Both the position numbers and the translations under genes were made by a program. A DNA stretch of 64,000 nucleotides. Origin: Paramecium sonneborni (lineage: Eukaryota > Ciliophora > Oligohymenophorea > Peniculida > Parameciidae). The stretch covers positions 180,233 through 244,232 of the forward strand of contig CAJJDN010000033.1 in the NCBI GenBank assembly GCA_905182985.1. Reading direction: 5' to 3'. Positions 25,633 through 37,781 of the stretch are shown here, one piece after another. The notes under the pieces were generated by a model, which made no database searches, had not been told where the DNA came from, and saw only the letters and a program-made list of their open reading frames with translations. How positions within the stretch are numbered: the stretch's first letter is position 1; every line of letters begins with the position of its first letter.

Positions 25633-26928
25633 ATGGATAAGTTTAATCATTGAGCCCCTTTAATAGTGCAATTAGATTAAGCAGTCATTATTAAGATGCT
25701 CCAAGCACACCTTAAAGATAAATAGTTTCTTAGAATGCTTTAAGATTGATAGTTAATAATCATCAAGGAGAAGTCAGATAATCTAATGCTTTTACACCAA
25801 ATAGTAAACAATAACAAACAGGAAAATGCTATTAAGAAAATAGATCTGTTATAGTCTAAGACAACACACGAATGCAATAGTTAATAAATGAAAATATGTA
25901 TTTATCTTAAGCACTTGAACAAACTAAAAATGAACTCAAATAGCATTAGTAATCTACTCATGAAAGTTAATAATTAGATTTCATTAAAGTTAAAATAGAA
26001 AGTTTAGAAAAAGTTATTGATGATTAAGCTTTGGAAATTGATCAATGGAAAGAAAAATATTAAAAAGTATGTACTCAAGATCCATAAGATTCTATGTTAT
26101 AAATGGAATCTTAAATTATGTTAGTAATATAAGAAAATGAAAGATTAAATATTTTAGTGAAAAATATATAGGATTCAACAGATAAGAAGGATTAATTAAT
26201 TTCATAATAGGATTAAGAAATTAAAAAGCTTAAAGATAAAATTAAAATATCTGATAAAACAATATAGAGTTAAAAAGAAGGTAAATTGAAGTAATTATTT
26301 AATAGAAATTAAACAATGGCATGATAATTTTGCAGAATTCGAAAAAAATTCAAAGTAGTAAGTGAGTCATGAATCTGAATTATTGAAAAGTAAAATGAAA
26401 ATATAAGAACTTGAATTTTAACTACATAAAAAGAAAGTTAGTGAAAACAATAATGGATAAAAATTAAGTTAAAGAAAATTTGATGAGAATCCAGAATTAG
26501 AACTCAAATTAAGATAATTATTGGAAGAAAATAATAAATTAACACTTTTGATTGAAACATTATAAAATGAAAATACAAAATTAAAGTCAAATAAATAGAG
26601 TAGATCAACAAGTTGTTTTTAATCCAATCATCAATTATCTTAAGGAATTCTCGAATAAATTACATAAGTAATTATATATATTATTTTTTAGGAATTATTT
26701 AATTAATAGTTATTTAGTACTGAAGAGTTTAAAAAGCTTAAAATGATCTATTAACAAAATGAAACTTTAAGAAATCAGTTAGATAATGCTAATGAATAAA
26801 TTTCAATTTTGAAAAAAACTCTTTCATATTATGAAGAAGAATAAAATGTTCCATCTGATTAACTATTTGAAGAATTTTTATAAAGCTAAAGTCATTGTAT
26901 AAGCATGATAAAACAATTATAATAATGA
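25633..26928 (+). CDS. Long coiled-coil protein (406 aa)
   Basis: The first exon is only eight bases (ATG GAT AA), followed by intron 25641-25666 (26 nt); further introns at 26281-26305 (25 nt) and 26667-26690 (24 nt). Without the first intron the ATG frame hits TGA at once, which supports the short exon. After a ~95-residue Ser/Gln-rich head, the protein is almost continuous coiled coil (LEQTKNELKQHQQ, QEIKKLKDKIKISDKTIQSQ, LELKLRQLLEENNKLTLLIE). It ends in an acidic patch, LSYYEEEQNVPSD. Cytoskeletal or basal-body association is typical of such proteins but not shown. Confidence 0.82.
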
Positions 26929-27014
26929 TGTCATTAATTTTAACTCTATTATAATTATTTTAATTTAAAAACAGAGTTTGTGTATTATTATATAATTTTA
27001 TATAAAGAATCATA

Positions 27015-27362
27015 ATGAATTTTAAGGAAGAGCAAATTCTTGAATATCTCGATAAATTATAGCTCTAAATAACTGATCCAACTCAAAAGTAATAAGATTA
27101 CTATGAGTCAAAAAAGCATAAAATAAATTAAGAACATAAACACTTTGATAGCGATCCTTCATCCCCATTTTCGCTTAGAGAGATACTTAGCCCAATATCT
27201 CTCTTTCACACATATAGTATTTAAACTTGCGATATTAATAATACTAATAATAATAACCATCATCATAATCATCATCATAATCAACAGATTCATCATGCTC
27301 ATAATTTATTCAGATTACATTTAAATACACATTCATTGGTTGAAAAGAAAGTAGAATTTTGA
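27015..27362 (+). CDS. Small His/Asn-rich protein (115 aa)
   Basis: One uninterrupted frame, MNFKEEQILEYLDKLQLQIT ... VEKKVEF. A short helical N terminus, a SPFSLREILSPISLF segment, then an Asn run followed by alternating His/Asn clusters (NNNNHHHNHHHNQQIHH, residues ~75-95). Poly-His tracts can bind metal, but repeats of CAT/AAT codons may simply be microsatellite expansion. It starts 86 bp downstream of the coiled-coil gene on the same strand. Confidence 0.65.
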
Positions 27363-27907
27363 ATTCGATATCAAACGATTCTAAAATGAATAAATTATTT
27401 TGTATTATCTTCAATATTTCAATTTCTTTTCTTAAAACCATTTACTTATAACATTAATATTCAACTTAATTATGACAGAAGAATTTTTATTTAATATTTT
27501 TGTATTAATTTTAAACTTAAAATAACTACCTTTTAGTTCAAATTTTCTTTTATATAAATGAGAGGATTAATTAATATGGCAAGTAAAACAACACAATTTA
27601 ATACTATCATTACTACATAGTTTTTTATTCTCATATCTCTATAAAAATATTCTATAATACTAAAACAATTTATCGTTTGTATTTTGCTTTGATTAAATGT
27701 TATAATAAAATTTATATTTAAAAAAAAGTAAATTTATTTATCTTAATAATAATAATTATTATAATCAACTTATTTTAAAGTAAAATAATCAAATAATTAT
27801 GTGGGAATTGGTCATTGTTGATACTTGATTTCTGATTCTCATCATCATTATCTTTTATTTAATTTAAGTAGACCATAATAATAAATTAGATTTCCTATAA
27901 TAAAAAG
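27363..27907. other. Intergenic with a possible tiny minus-strand ORF
   Basis: Very A+T-rich. On minus, 27634 to 27461 can encode 57 residues beginning with a signal-peptide-like stretch (MRIKNYVVMIVLNCVVLLA), but there is no supporting intron or homologue in the window, so it is left uncalled. Confidence 0.3.
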
Positions 27908-28420
27908 ATGAAATACTACAATGATCCTAATGAAATTGCTATTGAATTTAATTCAAATATGTAGAAATAAAATACAATGGAATAATTTACATAAACTCTA
28001 AACAATATTCATTTATTAGCTAAGAGGAATATTTAAATTATAGTAGAATAATGCAAATTTATTGGCACTACAAATACTTAATTTTGGTTAGACTGATCAT
28101 ACTTTGACAATTATTTTTGAGAGATTAAGAAATACATCTATAATAATAGCTCTGATAATAAAATATAAATAACCAAAAAAAAACCTACCTTAAAAAATTT
28201 AATAGTTTGGATAAACAATTTATGATATAAATTTTTTAAACATAATTAGAATTTTACTATATTCAAAAAGTTAATAATATGGTGTGATGAAAATTTGAAT
28301 ACAATTAAGGATTCAAAAAGAAAAAAGCAAAAATAATTAGACATTCATTTAATTAATAAAATAAGAGCGTATTCAGAATATATTAACAATTAACTTGAAT
28401 AGTACTTTAAACCAAAGTGA
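27908..28420 (+). CDS. Hypothetical protein, exon structure unresolved
   Basis: The 5' part reads MKYYNDPNEIAIEFNSNMQK ... NIHLLAKRNIQIIVEQ, a plausible helical protein. The 3' part reads FKKLIIWCDENLNTIKDSKR ... NNQLEQYFKPK up to TGA 28418-28420. TGA codons at 28094 and 28223 interrupt the shared frame, and no 20-32 nt GT..AG introns neatly remove them; only unusually long (46-49 nt) ones would. Either the gene has atypical introns or it is decaying. No domain was recognised. Confidence 0.35.
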
Positions 28421-28470
28421 GTGTTTAATGATTATAAATTTAAATATTCAAAATTTTGTGTTTGTTTCCA

Positions 28471-29590
28471 TCAAAAAACTTTATTATTTATGGGTCTAAA
28501 GTCAGCAAATTTCTTTTGTAAATCAGTGATATCGAATTATTATATGTTTCTAAATGATCAAAATAATATACCCTTAATTCATATTATTTTAGTCATTTCT
28601 TTTTTAATTAGCATTATTATTGATCATAAAATTTTTGATTTAGAATATTGATTCTTCATTTCTTTTGGTAATTTATTCTAATTGTTCTATTTTTTTTAGT
28701 TGTTTAAAACCAAGCTAATATAAAATATATATAAATTAAAATACTTCTTATTATTAATTGTTTCCAAAAATAAATTCTTTTAATTAAACTTAGATATTTC
28801 GATTAGCTTCATCAAGTTAATCTTATCTTTATTTAATTGTGTTAATTTCTTTTTCAATTTTTTTAATTTTAACTTCAATATTTCTTTATGAATCACAAGT
28901 ATCAGGGTTAGAGTTCTTTTTTTTTGAGTCTTATTTAAATAAATTATTGAAGATAGAAATGGAAAAGTTGCTTTTAAGAGTATCTGCCCCTGATATTTAT
29001 TTTGGAGTTGAATCATTATTTTATTTTTGATTAGTTGGTTTATTGCTATAAGAAGGAACTCTAATTCTGTCAGGAGTAACATTTTATTTAATAGTTTATC
29101 CTTATTAATATTGCAAATAATTTGATCCTTATTTTTTTTAAAGTTCTTTAGTAAAACTCATTTAAGTTTGAATTGAAGATTTTTTACTTATAGCTTCATT
29201 TGTAGAAACTAATGGTTTTTTTGATTATATTTCTTTATTATTTGTTCCAGACTTTACTATTTATTGGATTTAATTAATAAGGGTTGAACAAGAGTTAAGA
29301 TTTTTGAAATTTTCTTTGTCCTATTATTAATTAGGTTTTAAATTAGATAAATTCAAATCTTTGATCATTTATGAATGCTATTTTGATGATTCAGTTGTTT
29401 ATTCAACAGAAGATATTAAATCATTTTATTCTGGAATTTGAAACAAAGTAGATCCAAGATTGATTCTTTTTGGATCAAGTTTTTATTATTAATATTCATC
29501 TTCAACTAAACCAGCAATTCTAGCACATATTACTTATTGAATATCATTATTTGAATAAGCTCTACGATGAGATGTATTATTATAGTTCAT
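28471..29590 (-). CDS. Unknown Gln/Ser-rich protein with coiled coil (355 aa)
   Basis: Starts MNYNNTSHRRAYSNNDIQQV; introns 28715-28744 (30 nt) and 28550-28571 (22 nt). The N terminus (QVICARIAGLVEDEYQQQKL) looks folded. Residues ~50-250 are Gln/Asn/Ser-rich and likely disordered. Residues ~255-330 form a coiled coil (NIEVKIKKIEKEINTIKQRQ, KKIEQLEQITKRNEE). The C terminus is DITDLQKKFADFRPINNKVF. Both introns are needed for that sensible end. No family was recognised. It lies 258 bp downstream of the CXC-protein gene, same strand. Confidence 0.78.
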
Positions 29591-29848
29591 TCAAATTTAA
29601 AAAGTTAATAATTTGATAAATAATAATAAAAATTTATTTTCTTTTAGTTATTCCTTAACGTTGAAAAAAGGTTGTTCATTATGATTAATCAATAATAATC
29701 AAAGTTGATCCTTTTAGTAATAATTAAATTTATATTATTTTTGACTTCCATATCTCAAAAAGATACTATAAGATTATCTAGATGATTAGAATGGCCTAAA
29801 AATTATTAAATAAAAGAGATTTAAATAATTAAATATTGATGACTTATT

Positions 29849-30304
29849 TCAGATTGATTAATTTTATAAACAATTTTAAATCTCTTCCTCTCTATTATTG
29901 CAGTTTTATTTATATTATTTCTTTCCATTTTCACATTTCTTGCAATTACATTATTCACCACATGATTTACCTTTAACAAAACATTCACAATAGTTCAATT
30001 TACATTTGCTTTTTTTACAACAACAACCTTAACCTTTATCGCCTGATAATTTTTATTTATATTCGTTTTTATACTTATGAATAATCTTCACAATAGCTTT
30101 ATTTCTTTCAAAATTATCAGTTAAACTATTTTTACAATCACTACAACCACATTATTATCCACAACATTTGCCTTCATGAAAACATTAACAGTACAATTTT
30201 AAACATTTTGTTTTTTAACATTAACATCCTTCCCTTGTTTCTTCACTATCTGTTGTATTTAATTTTAATTGTGGAGGCACAATAAACATTATTTTCTTTT
30301 TCAT
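29849..30304 (-). CDS. Tesmin/TSO1-like CXC-domain protein (151 aa)
   Basis: Uninterrupted frame starting MKKKIMFIVPPQLKLNTTDS. It is built almost entirely of two cysteine-rich CXC motifs, CQCQKTKCLKLYCQCFHEG... (residues ~27-58) and CCCKKSKCKLNYCECFVKG... (~97-127). These are separated by a linker with ERNKAIVKIIHKY, matching the CRC domain of tesmin, TSO1 and LIN54 (KSxCLKxYCECF pattern, linker shortened). Such domains coordinate zinc and bind DNA, with a key Tyr inserted into the minor groove; Tyr is present in both repeats. A small transcription or chromatin regulator is likely. It is head-to-head with the TMEM128-like gene, 57 bp apart. Confidence 0.92.
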
Positions 30305-30361
30305 TATAAGTCTTATTAGATATAAATTACAAAAACCTTGATTATTTTAATAATATATAAA

Positions 30362-30977
30362 ATGAGACGGTATGTGCCGGTGTAAAATATAGAAGAAGAC
30401 TCTACTAGATAACCTAAAATTATTAAACAGTTAGATATCTATGATAAAATCGAATAATGGGGAGAATGGCTTTGGGTTAAAGCTTAAGCTATATTTTGGA
30501 TATCAGTAGCAATAGCTATTGTTTATTATTCAAACTTTTTTAAATAATTGTTTCACAATGAAAATATCAATGAGTAATCAAAAACAATCAAATTAGACTA
30601 TTTCTCACATTTGCATTATTATTTATTGGCATGAGTATAAGCTTATCATTATATGCTGCATTCTATTTACCTTGTATAAAAGGAATAACTGAGGATATTG
30701 AAACATACAATCCAAAAGCTATATAATTAGGTGCCTTTGCTGGCTTTATGGGTTTTATTACGTATATTATTAGTTTTTTTAATTTAGTTTAACCATAGCT
30801 ATTTGGCCTGTTTTTGGATGGTGGAGTTTTCCTATGTTATTTGCTATGTTCTTAGGTTTTATTAATACAGGTCATTTCTTACCAAATCATCAATTAAGTG
30901 GACTCTTATTTGGAGCCATTTTTATTGGAGCATTTTTCTCACATTATTATATTGATCATGATGGTTATATGCATTGA
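30362..30977 (+). CDS. TMEM128-like four-TM protein (188 aa)
   Basis: Starts MRRYVPVQNIEEDSTRQPKI; introns 30574-30596 (23 nt) and 30762-30787 (26 nt). Four TM helices: AIFWISVAIAIVYYSNFF, IFLTFALLFIGMSISLSLYA, QLGAFAGFMGFITLTIAIWP and a final pair-like stretch ending LLFGAIFIGAFFS. The pattern AAFYLPCIKGITEDIETYNP followed by IWPVFGWWSFP and GFINTGHFLP is diagnostic of the TMEM128 family, an ER/endomembrane protein of unknown biochemical role. It is convergent with the Cache-like gene; the true gap is about 45 bp once the assembly duplication is collapsed. Confidence 0.88.
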
Positions 30978-31021
30978 GTATAATATTAAATAAATATATA
31001 ATCTAATCAAATTTAAGTACT

Positions 31022-31502
31022 TCAATAAAATTGATCGAATTTAATTAGTTGTTGCACAAATTAAATTTATTAATCTGTTATTTCTTCATTTTAGAGATTA
31101 TTTTGTATTTAAGAATATTATTTTGATATTTTTTTTACTCTTTTTTTTAATTTCCATCTTTTCAAAGGATATCTAAATTGTTCAATCTATAAACATAAAA
31201 GTGATTTGTTTGGATTAAGTGATTTATGGATTAAATTATTGAATGAAGTTTATAATTTTTCCATCAATGAATATGAATTAGATCTTTAAATAAATTGGAT
31301 CTGTGGTTTCTTTTAAAGTTTATGTTGCATATAAAAACTCTCCTTAAATACATATTGAGAAGTTTAATTTATTATTTTTATAATTGGGTTAAATAACATG
31401 ATAATTATAATGCTAGTAATTAAAGCAGAGGAAAACATATATCCAAAAGAACCAAGTATTGTACCTAAAAATATAGATGATATTCGATTTGAAAAGGTGT
31501 CA
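31022..31502 (-). other. Spurious partial copy of the Cache-like gene's 3' end
   Basis: Identical to 32123-32603, the C-terminal ~160 codons of the gene at 32123-33750, cut at the n. It has no start of its own and is best explained as the assembly duplicate. Confidence 0.85.
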
Positions 31503-31503
31503 N

Positions 31504-32078
31504 TACTAGATAACCTAAAATTATTAAACAGTTAGATATCTATGATAAAATCGAATAATGGGGAGAATGGCTTTGGGTTAAAGCTTAAGCTATATTTTGG
31601 ATATCAGTAGCAATAGCTATTGTTTATTATTCAAACTTTTTTAAATAATTGTTTCACAATGAAAATATCAATGAGTAATCAAAAACAATCAAATTAGACT
31701 ATTTCTCACATTTGCATTATTATTTATTGGCATGAGTATAAGCTTATCATTATATGCTGCATTCTATTTACCTTGTATAAAAGGAATAACTGAGGATATT
31801 GAAACATACAATCCAAAAGCTATATAATTAGGTGCCTTTGCTGGCTTTATGGGTTTTATTACGTATATTATTAGTTTTTTTAATTTAGTTTAACCATAGC
31901 TATTTGGCCTGTTTTTGGATGGTGGAGTTTTCCTATGTTATTTGCTATGTTCTTAGGTTTTATTAATACAGGTCATTTCTTACCAAATCATCAATTAAGT
32001 GGACTCTTATTTGGAGCCATTTTTATTGGAGCATTTTTCTCACATTATTATATTGATCATGATGGTTATATGCATTGA
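31504..32078 (+). other. Spurious partial copy of the TMEM128-like gene
   Basis: Identical to 30403-30977 but lacking the ATG and first ~14 codons, starting exactly at the n. Assembly duplicate, not a second gene. Confidence 0.85.
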
Positions 32079-32122
32079 GTATAATATTAAATAAATATAT
32101 AATCTAATCAAATTTAAGTACT

Positions 32123-33750
32123 TCAATAAAATTGATCGAATTTAATTAGTTGTTGCACAAATTAAATTTATTAATCTGTTATTTCTTCATTTTAGAGATT
32201 ATTTTGTATTTAAGAATATTATTTTGATATTTTTTTTACTCTTTTTTTTAATTTCCATCTTTTCAAAGGATATCTAAATTGTTCAATCTATAAACATAAA
32301 AGTGATTTGTTTGGATTAAGTGATTTATGGATTAAATTATTGAATGAAGTTTATAATTTTTCCATCAATGAATATGAATTAGATCTTTAAATAAATTGGA
32401 TCTGTGGTTTCTTTTAAAGTTTATGTTGCATATAAAAACTCTCCTTAAATACATATTGAGAAGTTTAATTTATTATTTTTATAATTGGGTTAAATAACAT
32501 GATAATTATAATGCTAGTAATTAAAGCAGAGGAAAACATATATCCAAAAGAACCAAGTATTGTACCTAAAAATATAGATGATATTCGATTTGAAAAGGTG
32601 TCAAACATCAATTAAAAGGATTTCTAATACTATGATAATTTACACTATCTTATAAAATATACTAAATAACTTACATGATTAAGATTAAGCCTTCGTTTTC
32701 CATAATTTTAGTATTGATAAGTTCCTCTTAAGTGAAATTGTGTGTTTTTCTACATAAATAGCCAAATTCATTCCAAATATTTGAATCGCAATTATTGATA
32801 GTTTCAATTTTATTTGCTTAATTAATTATTTATTAATAGTCTTAATAATCTAAATGAGTTAAATTATAATCATAGATATAAGATGTTTCTGAGATATTCA
32901 ATTCACTAAGTAAAATTCTTCCATCTGGATTTATTATTGTAAAGCTAATTCCTTCATCTTAATATTTAAATTAACTGAAATTCACATGAGAGCCTATCAC
33001 TGCATCTAATGATCCGTTTTTACCCTGTAAACTTTTAGTTTAAACAATCATTAAAAGTTTCCATGTCCAATGTATATGAGGTTCACAGAAATAAGTTAGA
33101 CTTTTATTATTTTTGGATACTTGCTCTAAATGATTAGTGTACCATATTCTTTTTTAAGGATTATAATCAAATCCCAAATATGAACCTGGCCAAACAGTAA
33201 ATAAGTGAACATCATGTGTTGATGCAAACATTATATCAAAATCTGGATCAATCATTAAGACTGTTTCAGTTAAAATACTACAAAGATCTTTAAGTTTTTT
33301 GTACATTACATCTTAATTATTAATACCATATGTTAGATAACAGAATGAAGCACTATAGGCATATTCATCCATAAATTTATTATCATTTAAACATGGATAA
33401 GGTTATGAAAAATTAGAATTTTACAATTACTAAGTGAATTGATATAATTTATCTACTCTTAATATTTATTGTTGACTTCTAAATAAGGTTTATTAAACTC
33501 TTTAAATTTGATGTGACATTATGATTTTGGTCCATTTACCAAACTATTTCTAAAAAGCTTATTGTGATGATAACATATAAGTATCTGATATATAAAGTAG
33601 AAATGTTAAAGTTGAGACAATAATTAATATGATTGCTATTGTAGTAATGATAAATTAGATCATGCAGACTTATGTTCGAAGTTACCATTCATTCCAAAAT
33701 CTTGGTTTTTTTGTATTAAAAATCATTATATTATTTAAATATACTTTCAT
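32123..33750 (-). CDS. Cache-like membrane receptor-type protein (533 aa, or 525 from the second Met)
   Basis: The first Met is at 33750 (MKVYLNNI), with an in-frame alternative at 33726 (MIFNTKKPRFWNEW). One intron, 32649-32674 (26 nt). An N-terminal TM helix (FIITTIAIILIIVSTLTFLL) is followed by a ~330-residue extracytoplasmic part with a Cache-like core: SILTETVLMIDPDFDIMFAS, then GFDYNPQKRIWYTNHLE (like the DPRxRPWY of Cache domains), DAVIGSHVNFSQ. A second TM follows (SSIFLGTILGSFGYMFSS and ALITSIIIIMLF), then a ~130-residue basic cytosolic tail with no known enzyme domain. Cache domains bind small ligands, so a sensor is plausible; the ligand is unknown. Confidence 0.78.
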
Positions 33751-33964
33751 TATTTCATATTAACTTGCTAGATAATAAAATAGTTGTGATAAATAAATGT
33801 ATTATATAAAATGATTAAGTAAATATGTTAAAATTTTATAATTAGAAGAATAACAATTTTATTTCCTTAGATTTCAATTTAATATTATTAATTATGATAA
33901 TTTAATATATAAAAATATTTATTTTTACATTTCTTTAGATAAAGAAGGTTGATTACAATTGAAC

Positions 33965-36074
33965 TCAATTTTCAAAAAAGGTCCAGTCATTTAATTTATT
34001 TCTGTTACTATTCTTGCTAAATGTAACTTTTCTAGCTTCTTTTGGTTCATGAAAAATAAGTGGTTTAGGTGGTTATAGTTTTTTATTATAACAATCTAAC
34101 CAATTGATATCATTAAACCAAGGATGGTTTTTAATTTCTTTAGCATCTTCTTAAGATCCTAATCTACGTTTAGGATCTCTTATCAATAATTAAATAATTA
34201 TATCTTTAGCTTCTTGACTTAAATATTTTGGTAATTTAAGTGGTGCTCTTTTTATATTTTCTTTTAGAATTTCTTTCTCACTATCATAATAAGGCGGAGC
34301 TCCAACTAATAATTCATATATAAAGATTCCTAACATGTACCAATCAACTTAACGACCATGTCCTTTTTTCATTAACATTTCAGGAGCCAAATAAGCTAAA
34401 GTACCACAAAAAGATTAATTCAAAATTTCTTCATCAATTCCTTATTTAGATAATCCAAAATCTGTTAAATATGCATGTCCATCTTTATCTAATACTACAT
34501 TTTCAGGTTTAAGATCTCTAAAGATGATTCCTTATTTATGTAATGCTTCTAAAGCTAATGTTATTTCTGCTGCATATATTTTTACAATATTTTCTGGAAA
34601 TTTGTTATATAATTCTAAATGTGTTGATAAATCTCCTCCAGAACATAAATCCATTACAAGATATAAATGATCTAAAGTTTAAAATGCATAATTCAATTTA
34701 ACAATAAATGGATGATTCATAACTTTTAAGACATCTTTTTCAATCTAAGCTGATTTTATTATATTTGATGTATCTATATCTTCTTTTTTTAATATTTTCA
34801 TTGCATAATACTTTTTTGGTTCTTATCCAATTTTTTCAACTAAAAAAACTTAACCAAATCCTCCTTCTCCTAATTTTTAATAAAATTTAAATGAAGATGG
34901 ATCAATCTTATTTTTTTCAGATTCTGCATTTATCGTTTATCTATTACCTTTGATTGAGATTCTAGAAAATGATACTGCGAAATCCATAATTTTACCCCAA
35001 GTAGTTCTATTTTAATTATTTTCTTTATTATTAAGAGATTATCTTAATTATTCATTAATTAGTAATTCTTAATTAATTTCTCGATCATTAATTCTTTTTT
35101 ATTATTATTTAGCTAACTACATTATCTTTTGAACATGATCTCTTCGACTATTATGTAATACTAAATTTTATTTCTTCACAACAGTTCTTGTATAAGTAAA
35201 ATTATTAAGCGAGATTTCGAATTGATTAAATATCTCAATAATTCTAATATCTGAACTAACTTCAATAGGAGTTAAATGTTGATAATTTTTCAAATTATGA
35301 TTTGCACGTTTCTCTATCAATATTTTACAAGCTTAATCATTTCCATATAATGAAGCAATATGTAATGGTGTATTTTAATCGGAATCTTAAGCATCAACAT
35401 CAGCTCCAAAATTAATCAATAATTCACAAATTGTTGAGTTATTCTTCACTGCTGCAATATGTAATGGAGTCTTTTTATCCAAAGAAACTAATTTTGGATT
35501 TGCTTATTAATGTAATAAGAGTTAAACTATCTCAGTATTATTTTATTAACATGCAAAATGAAGCGGAGTCCAATCATCTAAATCCCTACTTTATTATAAT
35601 TATTTGTACCTGATATTTAAATCTATATAGAATTAAGGGTGAGCGAGTAGTTCATACACTTTATTATTTTCATTCGATTAGATTAATTATACTAGTAGCT
35701 CACTAATTTCTCGACTATGTTTCCAATAATTCTTCCAAGCCACTTCTTTTGTGTCTGTTTTTGATATTGTATAATCATCTAATTTTCTACAATCTATCAT
35801 AAGTCCTGTATCTCTATTTAAAATGTAAAACTCTTTTTCATCTTCTGGAATCATCTAAATTCGAGGAATTTAACTTTTCTGATAAATCTTCTAAAATGCT
35901 TGATAACATTCTTCAGAGTATCTAAGAATAAGTATTAATTTATACTACTAAGAGCAGGGAATCGAAAATTCCTTTTATTCATATAAATCAAATTGTTCTA
36001 AAGACTTTGATACTAAATCGAATCTTTTCAATAGTTACTTTAGTTTTAACTAACATATATACTTATCTCGACAT
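33965..36074 (-). CDS. Ankyrin-repeat AGC-type protein kinase (687 aa)
   Basis: Starts MSRQQLLKRFDLVSKSLEQF; introns 36038-36062 (25 nt) and 35589-35609 (21 nt). Residues ~1-140 may be a PH-like fold (unsure). Residues ~145-270 hold three ankyrin repeats (WTPLHFACQQNNTEIVQLLL, KTPLHIAAVKNNSTICELLI, NTPLHIASLYGNDQACKILI). The kinase (~380-640) shows GEGGFGQVFLV, YYAMKILKK, IIFRDLKPENVVLD, LTDFGLSK, CGTLAYLAPEML and the AGC ending NHPWFNDINWLD. The tail ends DWTFFEN, a shortened hydrophobic motif. This is an active-looking kinase related to S6K/SGK/PKA types, with ankyrins probably selecting the partner. Confidence 0.93.
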
Positions 36075-36971
36075 TTTTTAAAATAGTTTAGACTGATTAA
36101 TTTTTATAATGAGTCATCTTTTTATAATCACATTATTAAATAGCATATCAAATATATTGCATAATTTATAAAGAGTGACAAATTAATTTTAAATTATTTT
36201 TCATTTAACTAACTCTATTTTTTTATCATCAATACATGAAAATCTATTTTCGTATAATCTTATACTGTAAATATGATTTAGTAGGCATATCCTTCACAAA
36301 ATCCTTATCATGAATATTTTTTATATTAATTTAAAATTTCATTAAATTTTACTTCTATTTATTTATAAATTTTCTATGTTCTACTAAACAAATAATTTTT
36401 CGGTATCAAATAAATATTAATTATTCTCTTTTATTTTCTACATTGCATTCCATTATAGTAACATCCTAATTAATAAAAATGTTTTCAATTCACTTATTGA
36501 ATTAATAGTTTTTAAATCAAATTGTAATAATTAAAACTTGTGATTACATCATCTTATTATTACAAATCGAGATGATTTAAGTAATTTAGATACAGTTAAT
36601 TTTTAAATTAATTAAATTGAATAATTTTAACTTCTTTGTATTTTTCTTTTAATTAATTTTAAAGATTTGGTCTTTACATTTAATTATCATTCAAGTCTCA
36701 GTTTGAGATTTCTAATGATCTATATTATATTAAATGAACGATATAATTGATGAAAATAAATAAGAATTAAGAAAAATGTATATTATGAATTTCTAAAATT
36801 GAATAATACAGTAGACACAATAGTAAAATATTTAAAAGCAATAATTTTCATGATTATTAATTATCTGTAAACCAAATAAAATATAAGTATTAGATTTAGT
36901 TTATTCAAACACATCTAATTATAGGTAAAAATAAAATTAAAAAAAAATTAATTTATAAAATTAAGCGGAAA
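36075..36971. other. Long A+T-rich gap with possible gene remnant
   Basis: Nearly 900 bp between the AGC kinase start and the HMG-box gene. On minus, about 36140-36400 reads as protein-like pieces (KNYLFSRTQKIYKQIEVKF; GYAYQIIFTVQDYTKIDFHV) split by an in-frame TGA, without a good start or introns. On plus, a frame upstream of 36972 is open back to about 36740. Probably gene debris plus regulatory DNA. Confidence 0.3.
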
Positions 36972-37664
36972 ATGAAAAAGTAAATACTTGAATCAGGAGA
37001 AAAAGTGATTACTATTGATGATAGCATAAATTCAAAATAAGCAACACCAGTTTAAGCAGTAGTTTAATAATTATCTGCATATCAATTATTTATGAAAGAT
37101 AAAAAAGTAGATGGGAAATTTTCACTTTAAGTACTTAGTTAAATGTGGAAAGATTTACCTTAAGATTACAAAGAGTAGTAATTAATATTAAATATTCAAG
37201 AGATATTAAGAAAGAGCAAGATAATTGAAAGAATAAGTTTAATAAAATAAATTAATAGCTCCTGAAAGTAAACATTATATATTAAATTCATTATAAGCAT
37301 TCTTTCCTTTAGCTAGATTGAAAACCATTCTTAAAGAAGATGAACAGAAACCATAATTCAAACCAGAAGCATATTAATATATGTTGAAAGCTATTGAAGA
37401 ATTTGGTGAACTTCTATTAAACAAAGTAAAGGATCAAATAAAATAAGATTAAAGAAAAACAATAAAAGAAGATGATTTGAGTAATCATATTTAAATAATA
37501 CTCCAGTAACTGTAATTAAAGAGAATGAAGAATTATAATTTCTAAGTTGTTTAGCCATTCATCATTAAAAAAAGAAAACTACTCAAACTCTAAATTAATA
37601 GTAGGTTAAATCCAAAAATTCAGGAGCTTTAGACAAATTTCTAGAAAACAATAATGGAATATGA
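36972..37664 (+). CDS. HMG-box protein (212 aa)
   Basis: Starts MKKQILESGEKVITIDDSIN; introns 37175-37202 (28 nt, falls inside the HMG box) and 37481-37506 (26 nt). The HMG-box signature is LSAYQLFMKDKKVDGKFSLQ, then LSQMWKDLPQDYKEYQERAR (residues ~30-80): aromatic-rich helix 1, then W..L....K..Y. The rest (~100-212) is a Lys/Gln-rich helical tail ending SGALDKFLENNNGI. A non-sequence-specific DNA-bending chromatin protein is the likely role. Splicing the first intron is required to keep the box in frame. Confidence 0.85.
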
Positions 37665-37781
37665 ATATTCAAAAGTAAATCATCTATTTTCATTAACTGA
37701 ATTTATTTACATTTAAACTAACTCTGGTTAAATTTATATAGTCTTTCTTGTATCGAATGTTATATATATATATATAAATAC

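Larger units (their letters stand above)
30403..32603. repeat. Perfect 1,100-bp direct duplication around a single n (31503)
   Basis: 30403-31502 equals 31504-32603 (offset 1,101), with only n at 31503 between. The left copy continues into the 5' end of the TMEM128-like gene; the right copy continues into the body of the Cache-like gene. Collapsing the two gives a normal convergent gene pair. Interpreted as an unmerged contig overlap. Confidence 0.9.

Noticed and set aside
25633..25653. Coiled-coil gene start rejected because ATG is followed by TGA six codons later
   Set aside because: A 26-nt intron at 25641-25666 removes the TGA and gives MDNAIRLSSHYQD, so the start was kept.
31504..32078. 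Second TMEM128-like gene
   Set aside because: Perfect copy lacking a start and beginning at n; assembly duplicate.
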